From Rhizobium sp. Q54 (GTDB lineage Bacteria; Pseudomonadota; Alphaproteobacteria; SMXQ01), in the NCBI GenBank assembly GCA_945861615.1, contig CAMAVH010000013.1:1-37078 (forward strand): 37,078 bases of DNA, given 5' to 3'. A program made the position numbers and the translations under genes. Below the pieces are notes generated by a model, which was given only the letters and a program-made list of their open reading frames with translations, searched no databases and was not told the DNA's origin. Below are positions 16,961-24,127 of the stretch, piece after piece. Every line of letters begins with the position of its first letter. The first letter of the stretch is position 1.

Positions 16961-17989
16961 ATGAGCAGCATTGAAGAACAGTGGCGCGACGAGGCGAATG
17001 CCGCATGGCTTTACAAGGCGGTGCATGACGCCGAACCCAATCCGCGCCTGCAGGAAATGTTTCTCGACCTCGCCAAGGCGGCCGAACGCCAAGCGGCGAT
17101 CTTCGCGCGCGATCTCGGCCCGGCCCTACCGACTTTCAAACCCGACATGCGCTCGCGGCTCGTCGCCGCCATCGTCCGCCTGACCGGCCCGAAGCGCGCC
17201 CGCCCGTTGCTGGCCGCCATGAAGATTCGCGGCCTATCCGTCTATGCCAGCGCCAGTCCGCGCCCCGCCCACGCCATGCCGCATGCGGTCGGCGAATTCG
17301 GTCAGGAACATCGCGCGACCGGCGGCGGCACGCTGCGCGCCGCAGTGTTCGGCGCCAATGACGGCGTCGTCTCCAACACCTGCCTGATCCTCGGCGTCGC
17401 CGGCGCGGCGGCCGAACCGCGCACCGTGCTGCTGACCGGCGTCGCCGGCCTGCTCGCCGGCGCCTTCTCCATGGCGGCGGGCGAATATGTCTCGGTGCGC
17501 TCGCAGCGCGAGCTCTACGAACATCAGATCGCCCAGGAGCGCGCCGAGCTCGACCGCTACCCCGAGGAAGAGGCCGAGGAGCTGGCGCTGATCTATGCCG
17601 CGCGCGGCGCGCCGATCGAGGAGGCGCGGGTGATGACGCGCGCCATGCTGAGCAATCGCGAGGAAGCGCTCAAGACGCTGGCGCGCGAGGAGCTTGGCCT
17701 CAACCCCGACGATCTCGGCTCGCCCTGGGGCGCGGCGATCTCCTCCTTCATCGCCTTCAGCATCGGCGCGATCATACCGCTACTGCCTTTCCTGATCGGC
17801 CACAGCGCCAACAGCCTGGTCATGGCCTGCGCGGTTAGCGGCACTGCGCTCTTCGCCATCGGCGCTACTCTCAGCCTGTTTTCCGGCCGTAGCGCCCCGC
17901 TCGGCGGCCTACGCATGCTGCTGATCGGCGCCGCCGCCGGCGCCGCCACCTATTTCATCGGCGGCCTGCTCGGCGTCGGCCTAAGTTAG
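16961..17989 (+). CDS. VIT1/CCC1-family protein with N-terminal ferritin-like region; islet integration target
   Basis: The 342-residue protein has a helical, rubrerythrin-like N-terminal part (about 1-125). A VIT1/CCC1 membrane domain follows, with 'LRAAVFGANDGVVSNTCLILGVAGA', 'GAFSMAAGEYVSVRSQRELYEHQI' and three C-terminal membrane helices. The family exports Fe2+ or Mn2+. The N-terminal part is shorter and poorer in Glu/His than in MbfA, so iron oxidation there is uncertain. ATG 16961 is preceded by AAGG; an in-frame ATG at 16934 is the alternative. The last 40 bp before the final codons recur at 20990-21029, where they again end in an in-frame stop (GVGLA instead of GVGLS). The gene end present here was therefore supplied by the inserted element. 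Confidence 0.88.
   Translation: MSSIEEQWRDEANAAWLYKAVHDAEPNPRLQEMFLDLAKAAERQAAIFARDLGPALPTFKPDMRSRLVAAIVRLTGPKRARPLLAAMKIRGLSVYASASPRPAHAMPHAVGEFGQEHRATGGGTLRAAVFGANDGVVSNTCLILGVAGAAAEPRTVLLTGVAGLLAGAFSMAAGEYVSVRSQRELYEHQIAQERAELDRYPEEEAEELALIYAARGAPIEEARVMTRAMLSNREEALKTLAREELGLNPDDLGSPWGAAISSFIAFSIGAIIPLLPFLIGHSANSLVMACAVSGTALFAIGATLSLFSGRSAPLGGLRMLLIGAAAGAATYFIGGLLGVGLS
17940..17979. repeat. left 40-bp direct repeat (attL-like)
   Basis: This is identical over 40 bp to 20990-21029. It lies inside the last codons of the VIT1/CCC1 gene (encoding ATYFIGGLLGVG) and marks the left boundary of the AT-rich islet. Sequence beyond it (17980 on) differs from the right copy although both reach an in-frame stop, as expected for a site-specific recombination junction at a gene end. 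Confidence 0.9.
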
Positions 17990-18004
17990 CAAGCTAAAAC
18001 TAGA

Positions 18005-18847
18005 TCATCTCTTTACGGCATACTTAGACAAAAACTCTTCGTATGTGCGCAAGGCCTTCATGTGGCTATGCATAGGCTGGTCTGCATGACAGCCCAGACA
18101 AAGAACTTTTAAATTTTCACACGATACATTGTTCTTTTGTCCATCAAGATGGTGCACGTGAACAAAGTATTTATCGTGACTTAGATTAAGACTGCAGTCT
18201 TCACACTGATAATTTTTTTCCCTCTTTAAAGCTTCAGAAATTGGACCCCAATTATCCGGGTAATCATTTAAGGGGGCATTATCAGAGTTGTAGTGCGGAT
18301 CTATTGAAATCAAATCTTTGGGATATATTTCAAAGAAGGCCTTCAACGAAAATTCTCTGCGAATTCTTTCGCGTAAAGCGGATAATGCTGGCTGATAGCT
18401 AAAACCGTTCCATCGCATGTGATCCAAACAGTTCTGGCAAACCATGAGCTTCTCCGTTGACGATCTACGCTGATCAACAACATTAATCACGAAGAACCCA
18501 TCGTCTCTTGACGCCGCGACATAACGCTGCCATCGATTTTTACGGTGCATCGAGTCTAAAGTACGGCAGTAAGAAAGATGATACCGAGGTAATTCATAGC
18601 TTCCACCATACGAAGAAACGTCGCGAATATAAGCAATAACTCGCCTACCTTTGACGCTAAGTGTGCCATCGCTTTCAACCTTGATATCGCCTAAATCAAG
18701 GTCAATTCCCTCTCTCCCCAGTCGCTGAATAAAATCAGGATCCAGGAAACTAGATTTACGACTTACAAAGGCTTCAATTAGCGGAGCCTTCATATCAAAA
18801 CGCAGCCCGTTAAACAGAGAGTCTGCGAGAAAATTTATCAATTTCAT
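18005..18847 (-). CDS. zorE: HNH endonuclease, Zorya type II ZorE-like effector
   Basis: The protein has 280 residues. The C-terminal HNH domain is clear: zinc pair 'CEDC' at 215-218, catalytic 'HVHHLDGQKNN' at 230-240, 'ENLKVLC' and the second pair 'CLGCH' at 250-254. An extra C-x2-C ('CQNC', 137-140) suggests another metal site. I do not recognise the first 130 residues. The start overlaps the zorB stop by four bases (ATGA), so translation is coupled. In type II Zorya the effector beside ZorA and ZorB is the HNH protein ZorE, which attacks invading DNA. Assignment here rests on that context plus the HNH motif. A new HNH effector on a ZorAB chassis is possible. Codon use is AT-rich, unlike the flanks. 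Confidence 0.72.
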   Translation of the reverse strand: MKLINFLADSLFNGLRFDMKAPLIEAFVSRKSSFLDPDFIQRLGREGIDLDLGDIKVESDGTLSVKGRRVIAYIRDVSSYGGSYELPRYHLSYCRTLDSMHRKNRWQRYVAASRDDGFFVINVVDQRRSSTEKLMVCQNCLDHMRWNGFSYQPALSALRERIRREFSLKAFFEIYPKDLISIDPHYNSDNAPLNDYPDNWGPISEALKREKNYQCEDCSLNLSHDKYFVHVHHLDGQKNNVSCENLKVLCLGCHADQPMHSHMKALRTYEEFLSKYAVKR

Positions 18848-19527
18848 TTTGTCGCCAGCTGAGCCGAGATTGAATTCAACTGCTCGTCGGCATTTGTCAC
18901 TATTCGGAACTCGACTCTCTGTGAGGCAAGCTCATCTAATTCGCCGTCATTTTTTGTGATGGGTCGGGATGAAGACAATCCATTCGCCGTCATGTGTTGA
19001 ATAAGCCAGGTTTGGCTATCCGATACTTCTGACAATTTAAGAATGTACTCAAGCGCCGCCCGCGTTCTCGACTGTGATAAGTCCATATTTCTAATATATG
19101 CGTCTTGTACGTTGGTCGCGTTTCTCCAGAAACTTGATGTATGACCTTCGATTCTAATTTCTTTCACTACTGGCCTAAATTTTTCCGATGTGAGAATTGC
19201 AAGATAGCGCGGGAAAAAACTTGAAAGAATTTCTTGAAAACGCGGCCTCAGGACAGCCGATCCAGTTGCAAACAATACTTCTGGATTACGAAATCTAAGG
19301 GTCATATCCCCCAAAAAATCAGCATCCCACTGCTTCAAATCCTTCTGGAATTCCTCTTGAAGTGCCCTTAATAAATCCTCGCGAGTGACTTCATATTCGC
19401 GAACTACCAATGTCGTGGTTTGCTCGACTCGCAGCATATACACGGCTGCAAGCAACATAAAAATCATCATAAGCCCGGTCATAAGATCACTTAAGGGTAT
19501 CCAATGACTTTGGCCTGACTGCTCCAT
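18844..19527 (-). CDS. zorB: ZorB-like MotB/OmpA-family stator protein
   Basis: The 227-residue protein has a short cytoplasmic tail, one membrane helix (about 12-32, 'SDLMTGLMMIFMLLAAVYML') and an OmpA/MotB peptidoglycan-binding domain (about 78-212). That domain has 'LFATGSAVL', 'IRIEGHTSS', 'LSQSRTRAALEYI' and 'ASQRVEFRI'. Asp14, at the mouth of the membrane helix after 'WIPLS', is in the position of the ion-carrying Asp of MotB and ZorB. ZorA and ZorB form an inner-membrane, ion-driven complex anchored to the cell wall. The gene starts 2 bp after the zorA stop, with a GGAAGGGGG ribosome-binding site inside the zorA end, and its own stop overlaps the HNH gene. Confidence 0.82.
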   Translation of the reverse strand: MEQSGQSHWIPLSDLMTGLMMIFMLLAAVYMLRVEQTTTLVVREYEVTREDLLRALQEEFQKDLKQWDADFLGDMTLRFRNPEVLFATGSAVLRPRFQEILSSFFPRYLAILTSEKFRPVVKEIRIEGHTSSFWRNATNVQDAYIRNMDLSQSRTRAALEYILKLSEVSDSQTWLIQHMTANGLSSSRPITKNDGELDELASQRVEFRIVTNADEQLNSISAQLATK

Positions 19528-19529
19528 TT

Positions 19530-20888
19530 CTACCCCCTTCCAACTTGGACCAAATCACGGAGACGCTCGGTTAGGGGTGTGTAATCCTCTACGAACTTTT
19601 GACTGAGCGAAGCCAACTGACGACCTAATGTTTCGAGGCTATCGTTCAGCTCTTTCTGCAATGCTTTGTCGAGGGCGAGAACGCCTTCTTTGATAATTCT
19701 GGAATTCTCAGATAATCCCTCCCCCAAATCTTTCTGGGCGCTTTTTAAAACGTCGGCCAACATATTCTTCATTTCGGCATTTGCTGATTGCACCTGAACA
19801 CCGAAATTTTTAGTACTTGCCGCCATTTCAGTATGGACCTGTTTAAAGCTTTCCCCGGCGTCCTTAGTGATTTTCTGAACTTCAGCTTGCAAGTTTGCTG
19901 CATTGTCAGAGAAGTCTTTTGTGAGCACCTTCAGCGTGTCCTGCGTCTTCTGCATGCCGTCGCGTAGCTCGCTGAGCATCTGAGAAACTTTATCCCCAAA
20001 CGTAGGGGTCACATCTTTCATTGTAGAAAGAACATCTGCCAGACTTCGTTCTTGTTGATAAAGCGTTTCACCATGTGCTTTCAGCAAATCTAGCTGTTGG
20101 CGCAGGTGATCAGCAATTTCGCTGAATGACTCGGCCTTATTAAGCAAGTCTCTGAAGCTTTCTGCAGCACTACGCATATCCTCGGACGTCGATTTTTGAA
20201 ATATTTTAAGCGCCTCAAGCTCCTCCTTATATTGCAGCTGCCAAACAACAAGCTTCTCGACCGCCTGATTAAGTTGTTTGAAATTCTCCCCAAACTGCTC
20301 AGTAAGATTCTTATTAAAGTCGGAAATCACTTGTTGAAGCGCTTCTATGATCGCTTTTTGATTATTCTCGACCATGTGAGCCGCAAAATTTTTAAACTCG
20401 TGTATCAACTCATCGAGTTTGTCTTTGCTTTCTTGTCTCTGCAGTTTGAATTGTGAAAGCAATGTACCCTGCTCTTCGCCTACCAATCCTCGGCGAAGCG
20501 CCACCATGGATGAGACAACATCTTCAAGTGATGCTGCTTTTACCTCCTCTCCGCTGGGAGTAGGACTTCGTCTAACGTGATGAAGAAAGCGGATATAAAG
20601 AGCGCCACCCACACCAGCTACAGATGACCAGAAGGCAGTTTTGACACCGCCTAGTAGGATAGGAACACTAGTTTGAATTTTTGTGGTGTCGAACTCTAGA
20701 AGCGCTAAGGCAATGCCCAGAAAACAACCCAAAATTCCGAGGGTTGTTAGCACTTCCGGACCATGCGAAATGGCGAAGCGATTAAACCGCAAATGACCAA
20801 AGTAAATGGTCACAAAAAAAATGATGATCAGAAAGATAAGTGTTTCTCGCGACGCCAGAATGATGTCGAGCGCAGGCCAATAAGACAT
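19530..20888 (-). CDS. zorA: ZorA-like MotA/ExbB-family protein with long coiled-coil tail
   Basis: The protein has 452 residues. Three membrane helices are seen at about 15-31, 47-65 and 78-101. The last carries the MotA/ExbB-type block 'ILLGGVKTAFWSSVAGVGGAL'. From about 140 to the end it is almost wholly helical, rich in Glu, Gln, Lys and Leu with heptad spacing: the cytoplasmic tail that distinguishes ZorA from flagellar MotA. The tail is shorter than in type I ZorA proteins. ATG 20888 is preceded by a run of six G on the coding strand, an unusual but serviceable ribosome-binding site. It is the first gene of the three-gene unit. No flagellar or Tol/Exb genes are nearby, which argues against those roles. 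Confidence 0.8.
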   Translation of the reverse strand: MSYWPALDIILASRETLIFLIIIFFVTIYFGHLRFNRFAISHGPEVLTTLGILGCFLGIALALLEFDTTKIQTSVPILLGGVKTAFWSSVAGVGGALYIRFLHHVRRSPTPSGEEVKAASLEDVVSSMVALRRGLVGEEQGTLLSQFKLQRQESKDKLDELIHEFKNFAAHMVENNQKAIIEALQQVISDFNKNLTEQFGENFKQLNQAVEKLVVWQLQYKEELEALKIFQKSTSEDMRSAAESFRDLLNKAESFSEIADHLRQQLDLLKAHGETLYQQERSLADVLSTMKDVTPTFGDKVSQMLSELRDGMQKTQDTLKVLTKDFSDNAANLQAEVQKITKDAGESFKQVHTEMAASTKNFGVQVQSANAEMKNMLADVLKSAQKDLGEGLSENSRIIKEGVLALDKALQKELNDSLETLGRQLASLSQKFVEDYTPLTERLRDLVQVGRG

Positions 20889-20929
20889 AATATCCCCCCG
20901 TGTAATTCCCGGCCGATAGTGACCGAGAG

Positions 20930-20959
20930 ATTATGAGAATGTCTACTAGTTGCTCGCAA
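20930..20959 (-). promoter_or_regulatory. candidate promoter of the Zorya-like unit
   Basis: On the minus strand, TTGCGA (20954-20959) and CATAAT (20930-20935) are spaced by 18 bp, 41 bp before the zorA start. These match sigma70 consensus at 4/6 and 5/6 positions. The promoter lies inside the islet, so the unit carries its own transcription start. Confidence 0.35.
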
Positions 20960-20989
20960 ACCCATTCGTAAACGGTGGTGCTTATAATA

Positions 20990-21029
20990 GCGCCGCCACC
21001 TATTTCATCGGCGGCCTGCTCGGCGTCGG
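20990..21029. repeat. right 40-bp direct repeat (attR-like)
   Basis: This is a perfect copy of 17940-17979. It is followed by GCTCGCTTAG, which completes the codons GVGLA and a stop in the VIT1/CCC1 frame. It is therefore best read as the original end of that gene, displaced about 3 kb by the islet. Confidence 0.9.
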
Positions 21030-21047
21030 GCTCGCTTAGGTCCGGGC

Positions 21048-21085
21048 AAAAAACAGGCGTCGTACGGAAACCCGCGCGACGCCTG
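21048..21085 (-). terminator. Rho-independent terminator of the amidohydrolase
   Basis: On the minus strand, a stem of at least 9 bp (21077-21085 with 21054-21062) is followed at once by six T (21048-21053), 12 bp past the amidohydrolase stop. It lies just outside the islet. Before insertion it stood immediately after the VIT1/CCC1 gene end. Confidence 0.85.
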
Positions 21086-21096
21086 CCTTGACGCGA

Positions 21097-22173
21097 TTAC
21101 AGCTTCAGCTTGTAGAGATCGATGACGTTCTGGCTCAGCAGGCTCTTCTGCCGCGCCGGATCGAGATCGCCGATCTGCTTGGCGAGGAAAGTGCGCGAGT
21201 TCGGCCAGGTCATGTTGGCGTGCGGATAATCGCTCGACCACATGCAGTTCTTATCGCCCCAATATTTCAACGCCTGGGCGCCGACGAAATCGTCCATGAA
21301 CGTCGCATAGAAATGTTCGCTGAAGATTTCGCTCGGCAGACGGTCGATTTCGAATTTCTCCTGGGCCGGGCCGGGCTTGGAGAAGCGCTTGTAGTAGTAG
21401 TCCCACTGCTGGATCACGAAGGGGAGCCAGCCGATCTCGCTCTCGACGATCTCGACCTTGAGTTTTGGATGGCGGTTGAACACGCCCGACCAGATCAAGT
21501 CGTAAACCGTGGTGACGGCGTCCTGGGTCTTGATATTGACCGAGCCGCGGATCTTTTCCATGCCCTTGGCGGTGGGACCGACCTTGTAATTGAAGCCGCT
21601 GAGGATGTGGAAGTTCATCACCGCGCCGGCTTCCGCCGCCGCCGCCCACAGCTTCTCATAATGGCCCGAAAGAATCGGCAGATCGGGATGCGGCACCTGC
21701 CAGATCAGGCCGCCGATCAGGCCCATGTCGAGGCAGCGGTGCAGTTCCTTGATCGCCACGTCGATGTCGTAGACCGCGAGACAAGGCACGCCGAACAGGC
21801 GCTTGGGCGCGGTGGCGCAATATTCCGCCAGCCAATCGTTGTAGAGGCGGAACGCCGGCTCCTGCACTTCCTTCTTCGTGGCGAAGGCGCGCAGGGTCAC
21901 CGTCGGATAGAGCACTTCGGCGGCGACGCCGTCGCGATCCATGTCGAGCAGACGCTGCTTGGGATCGAGGCCGCCCTGCGGACGCTTGTCCGGCGGATAG
22001 GACATCAGCTGCGGCAGCTGCTCGCGCAGGTTCGCCGGCATGCTGTCCCACAAGGTGATCGGCTCATCGACATGCGAGTCGGCCGAAACGATCAGCGACG
22101 GCAGCGACTTGGCTTTCTCGACGTATTTCGCGTCGGCCGTGCGGGCCGACATTTCCTCGATGGCGATGGCCAT
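21097..22173 (-). CDS. amidohydrolase family 2 (ACMSD-like) metal-dependent hydrolase
   Basis: The 358-residue TIM-barrel protein belongs to the amidohydrolase-2 group, which includes decarboxylases and lactonases of aromatic degradation. The N-terminal 'SADSHVDEP' (30-38) supplies the first metal ligands, 'NFHILSG' an inner His, 'HPKLKVEIVESEIGWLPF' the conserved beta strand, and 'WSSDYPHANMTWPNS' the catalytic Asp. ATG 22173 has GAGGGAG upstream; an in-frame start 19 codons earlier lacks support. The reaction is unknown. The gene stands alone, with its own terminator. Confidence 0.88.
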   Translation of the reverse strand: MAIAIEEMSARTADAKYVEKAKSLPSLIVSADSHVDEPITLWDSMPANLREQLPQLMSYPPDKRPQGGLDPKQRLLDMDRDGVAAEVLYPTVTLRAFATKKEVQEPAFRLYNDWLAEYCATAPKRLFGVPCLAVYDIDVAIKELHRCLDMGLIGGLIWQVPHPDLPILSGHYEKLWAAAAEAGAVMNFHILSGFNYKVGPTAKGMEKIRGSVNIKTQDAVTTVYDLIWSGVFNRHPKLKVEIVESEIGWLPFVIQQWDYYYKRFSKPGPAQEKFEIDRLPSEIFSEHFYATFMDDFVGAQALKYWGDKNCMWSSDYPHANMTWPNSRTFLAKQIGDLDPARQKSLLSQNVIDLYKLKL

Positions 22174-22587
22174 ACTTTTCACTCCCTCTCTGTGAATCCG
22201 GGCCGCAGCGTTGCGAGGACGCGCGGTCATTGGCGAAGATCATCCTCCCCCGCCCGGGCGACTTCAAGCCTCGCCCATGACAGGAAGCTGTTAAAATGTC
22301 GATTTGCGCCCTGCGGAATGCCGCGTTTCAAAATTCCTATTGGGTTTTGCCGATCGCCGCCGTCACCTTGGCGATGACCTCTTGCGGTGTCGCGGCGAGC
22401 GCCTGGATCATGGCCGTCATCTCGTCGGCCAGCACCACATCTTCGCCGGCTCGTCATTGTCGGCGCTCAAATAGCTCCTGATAACGCTCAGGACAGGGCA
22501 ATCATATCCGCTCCGTAAGCGATACTTAGCGCAACGGGCGATCGTATAGCCGTGCGGAACGCTGCCGCGCACCATCTGGCGATTGCG
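22174..22587. other. intergenic stretch between amidohydrolase and MFS genes
   Basis: No intact gene is seen in these 414 bp. The left part carries the amidohydrolase leader. The middle part contains a short minus-strand remnant listed separately. The frames around it are broken. No hairpin terminator was seen next to the MFS stop at 22588. Confidence 0.5.
22337..22453 (-). pseudogene. possible C-terminal gene remnant
   Basis: On the minus strand a short frame reads 'VVLADEMTAMIQALAATPQE' and on through 'VIAKVTAAIGKTQ' to a stop at 22337. Its amino-acid use looks coding, unlike the Arg-rich frames around it. Upstream, the same style of sequence ('VIRSYLSADNDEPAK') continues only in another frame, and an in-frame TGA stands at 22454-22456. 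It looks like the frameshifted tail of a lost protein. The family is not recognised; a transporter receptor tail is one guess. Confidence 0.25.
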
Positions 22588-24015
22588 TTAAGTTCGCCCC
22601 GCCATCTCGGCGCCGTCGGAGGGTTTCAGACGCACGAAGCCGAGCACCGACAGCACCGGGAACAGGCCAATGATGACGAAGGCCCAGTGGAAATCCGTCG
22701 CCGTCAAAATCTCGCTGCCACCCGCCACCAAGCCGATGACGGTGGCCGCAAGGGCGACGCCGAAGCTGCTCGACAACTGCTGCATCACGCTGGCGAGGCT
22801 GGTGCCGCGGCTCAGGTTCTGCGACGTCAGGTCGGCGAAGGCGAGCGCATTGACGTTGGTGAATTGCACCGACCGGGCGACGCCGTAGAACAGCAGATAG
22901 ACGAACATCATCCAATGCGGCGTGTCGGGCTGGAACAGCGCCATGCCCATGGTGAACAGGCCGAGCACGCTGGCGTTGTAGAGCACGAGATTGCGAAAAC
23001 CGAAGCGCCGCGCCAGCGGCTTGGCGATGGTTTTGACCCCAATGGCGCCGACATTCATCACGAAGGTGATGAGGCCGGAAGCGATCGGCGAAAGGCCGAA
23101 GGCCACCTGCAGCATCAAGGGCAGCAGGAACGGCACGGCGCCGATGGAGATGCGGCAGAGACTGCCGGCCAAGGTCGAAGCGCGGAAGGTACGCAGTCGG
23201 AAGAGCGTCAGGTCGAGCACCGGATTGGCGCTGCGCAAGGCATACCAACCGTAAATGCCGAGCAGAACGGCCGCTAGCGCGAACAGCGCGACCGTCACCT
23301 GCAGGGCGACGATGCGGTGGCCGAGAAATTCGATGGCCAGTTGGAGGCAGGCGAGGCCGAAACCGACGACGACGAAGCCCTTGATGTCGAAGCGGGGCGG
23401 ACGCGGCGTGTCGAAATTCTTGACGTATTTCAGCGCCAGCAGAATGCCGACGATGCCGAAGGGAATATTGACGAAGAACACCCAGCGCCACGACAGATAG
23501 GTCGTGATCAGGCCGCCGACCACCGGGCCGAGGCTTGGGCCGATGAGGGCGGGAATCGAGACGAAGGCCAACGCGGCGTACAGCTGCTCTTTGGGAAAGC
23601 TGCGCCCCAATATGATGCGGCCGACCGGCGTCATCAGGGCGCCGCCCAAGCCCTGCAGCACGCGGGTCGCCACCAGCATGCCGAGGCTGTCGGCGAAGCC
23701 GCAGGCGGCCGAGCTCAAGGTGAAGATGGCGATAGCCCAGCAGAAGACGCGGCGCGGGCCGAAACGATCGGCGATCCAGCCGCTGATCGGAATGAACACC
23801 GCCAGAGTGATGAGATAGCTGGTGATGGCGAGCGACAGCTTAAGCGGGCTCTCGCCTAAGCCCTCAGCCATCTGCGGCAGGGAGGTGGTGAGAATCGTCG
23901 AGTCGAGCTGGCTGATGAACATGCCGCTGGCCACGACCCAGGGCACCATGCCCCGGTGCGGAGCGGGCGGCAGCATGGCGGCTTCAGCCGGGGCGGACGG
24001 TAAGGTGTCGGGCAT
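22588..24015 (-). CDS. MFS transporter, DHA2 (EmrB-like) family
   Basis: The 475-residue protein has the 14-helix pattern of DHA2 multidrug exporters. The first helix has 'MFISQLDSTILTTSLPQMAEGLG'. Motif A is 'GWIADRFGPRRVF', and the antiporter motif C-like region is 'IGPSLGPVVGGLITTYLSWRWVFFVNIPFG'. It should export hydrophobic compounds using the proton gradient. No EmrA-type adaptor gene accompanies it, so it may act alone. A divergent or local regulator is not seen. Confidence 0.92.
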   Translation of the reverse strand: MPDTLPSAPAEAAMLPPAPHRGMVPWVVASGMFISQLDSTILTTSLPQMAEGLGESPLKLSLAITSYLITLAVFIPISGWIADRFGPRRVFCWAIAIFTLSSAACGFADSLGMLVATRVLQGLGGALMTPVGRIILGRSFPKEQLYAALAFVSIPALIGPSLGPVVGGLITTYLSWRWVFFVNIPFGIVGILLALKYVKNFDTPRPPRFDIKGFVVVGFGLACLQLAIEFLGHRIVALQVTVALFALAAVLLGIYGWYALRSANPVLDLTLFRLRTFRASTLAGSLCRISIGAVPFLLPLMLQVAFGLSPIASGLITFVMNVGAIGVKTIAKPLARRFGFRNLVLYNASVLGLFTMGMALFQPDTPHWMMFVYLLFYGVARSVQFTNVNALAFADLTSQNLSRGTSLASVMQQLSSSFGVALAATVIGLVAGGSEILTATDFHWAFVIIGLFPVLSVLGFVRLKPSDGAEMAGRT

Positions 24016-24127
24016 GTCGCAGAGGCAATAGCCCTATCCGCTGTCGCGGTAAATAGGGCCGTGGCGGCGGCAAGTTCGCGCCCCGAAAAGGCGAAATTCT
24101 ATAAGACCGTGCGCACGCGGCCCGCGA

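Larger units (their letters stand above)
17980..21029. mobile_element. AT-rich defence islet with three genes, inserted at the VIT1/CCC1 3' end
   Basis: The islet is about 3.05 kb, counting one repeat copy. A sampled line inside is about 38% G+C (18121-18180) against about 67% in the flank (17461-17520). The 40-bp direct repeats bound it exactly. It contains only the three minus-strand Zorya-like genes, about 25 bp of spacer on the left and about 100 bp of leader on the right. There is no integrase, transposase or resolvase. It could be mobilised in trans, or be the residue of a larger element that lost its integrase. Confidence 0.8.

Noticed and set aside
20196-20456. 86-codon plus-strand frame inside the islet
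   Set aside because: It is antisense to the zorA coiled coil. Its Leu/Lys/Ile-rich composition mirrors the Gln/Glu/Asn codons of the real gene.
19530-20888. Reading the MotA-like and OmpA-like pair as flagellar stator or Tol/Exb energisers
   Set aside because: There are no flagellar, tolA/tonB or pal genes. The long coiled-coil tail, the HNH partner and the islet context point to defence instead.
17990-20960. Terminal inverted repeats at the islet ends (AACTAG at 17998 and CTAGTT at 20946)
   Set aside because: Only six bases match and they are not at the exact ends. The 40-bp direct repeats explain the borders better than a transposon model.
17900-21100. tRNA or tmRNA gene as the integration site
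   Set aside because: No cloverleaf or CCA-like gene end is visible at either junction. The repeats encode the end of a protein.
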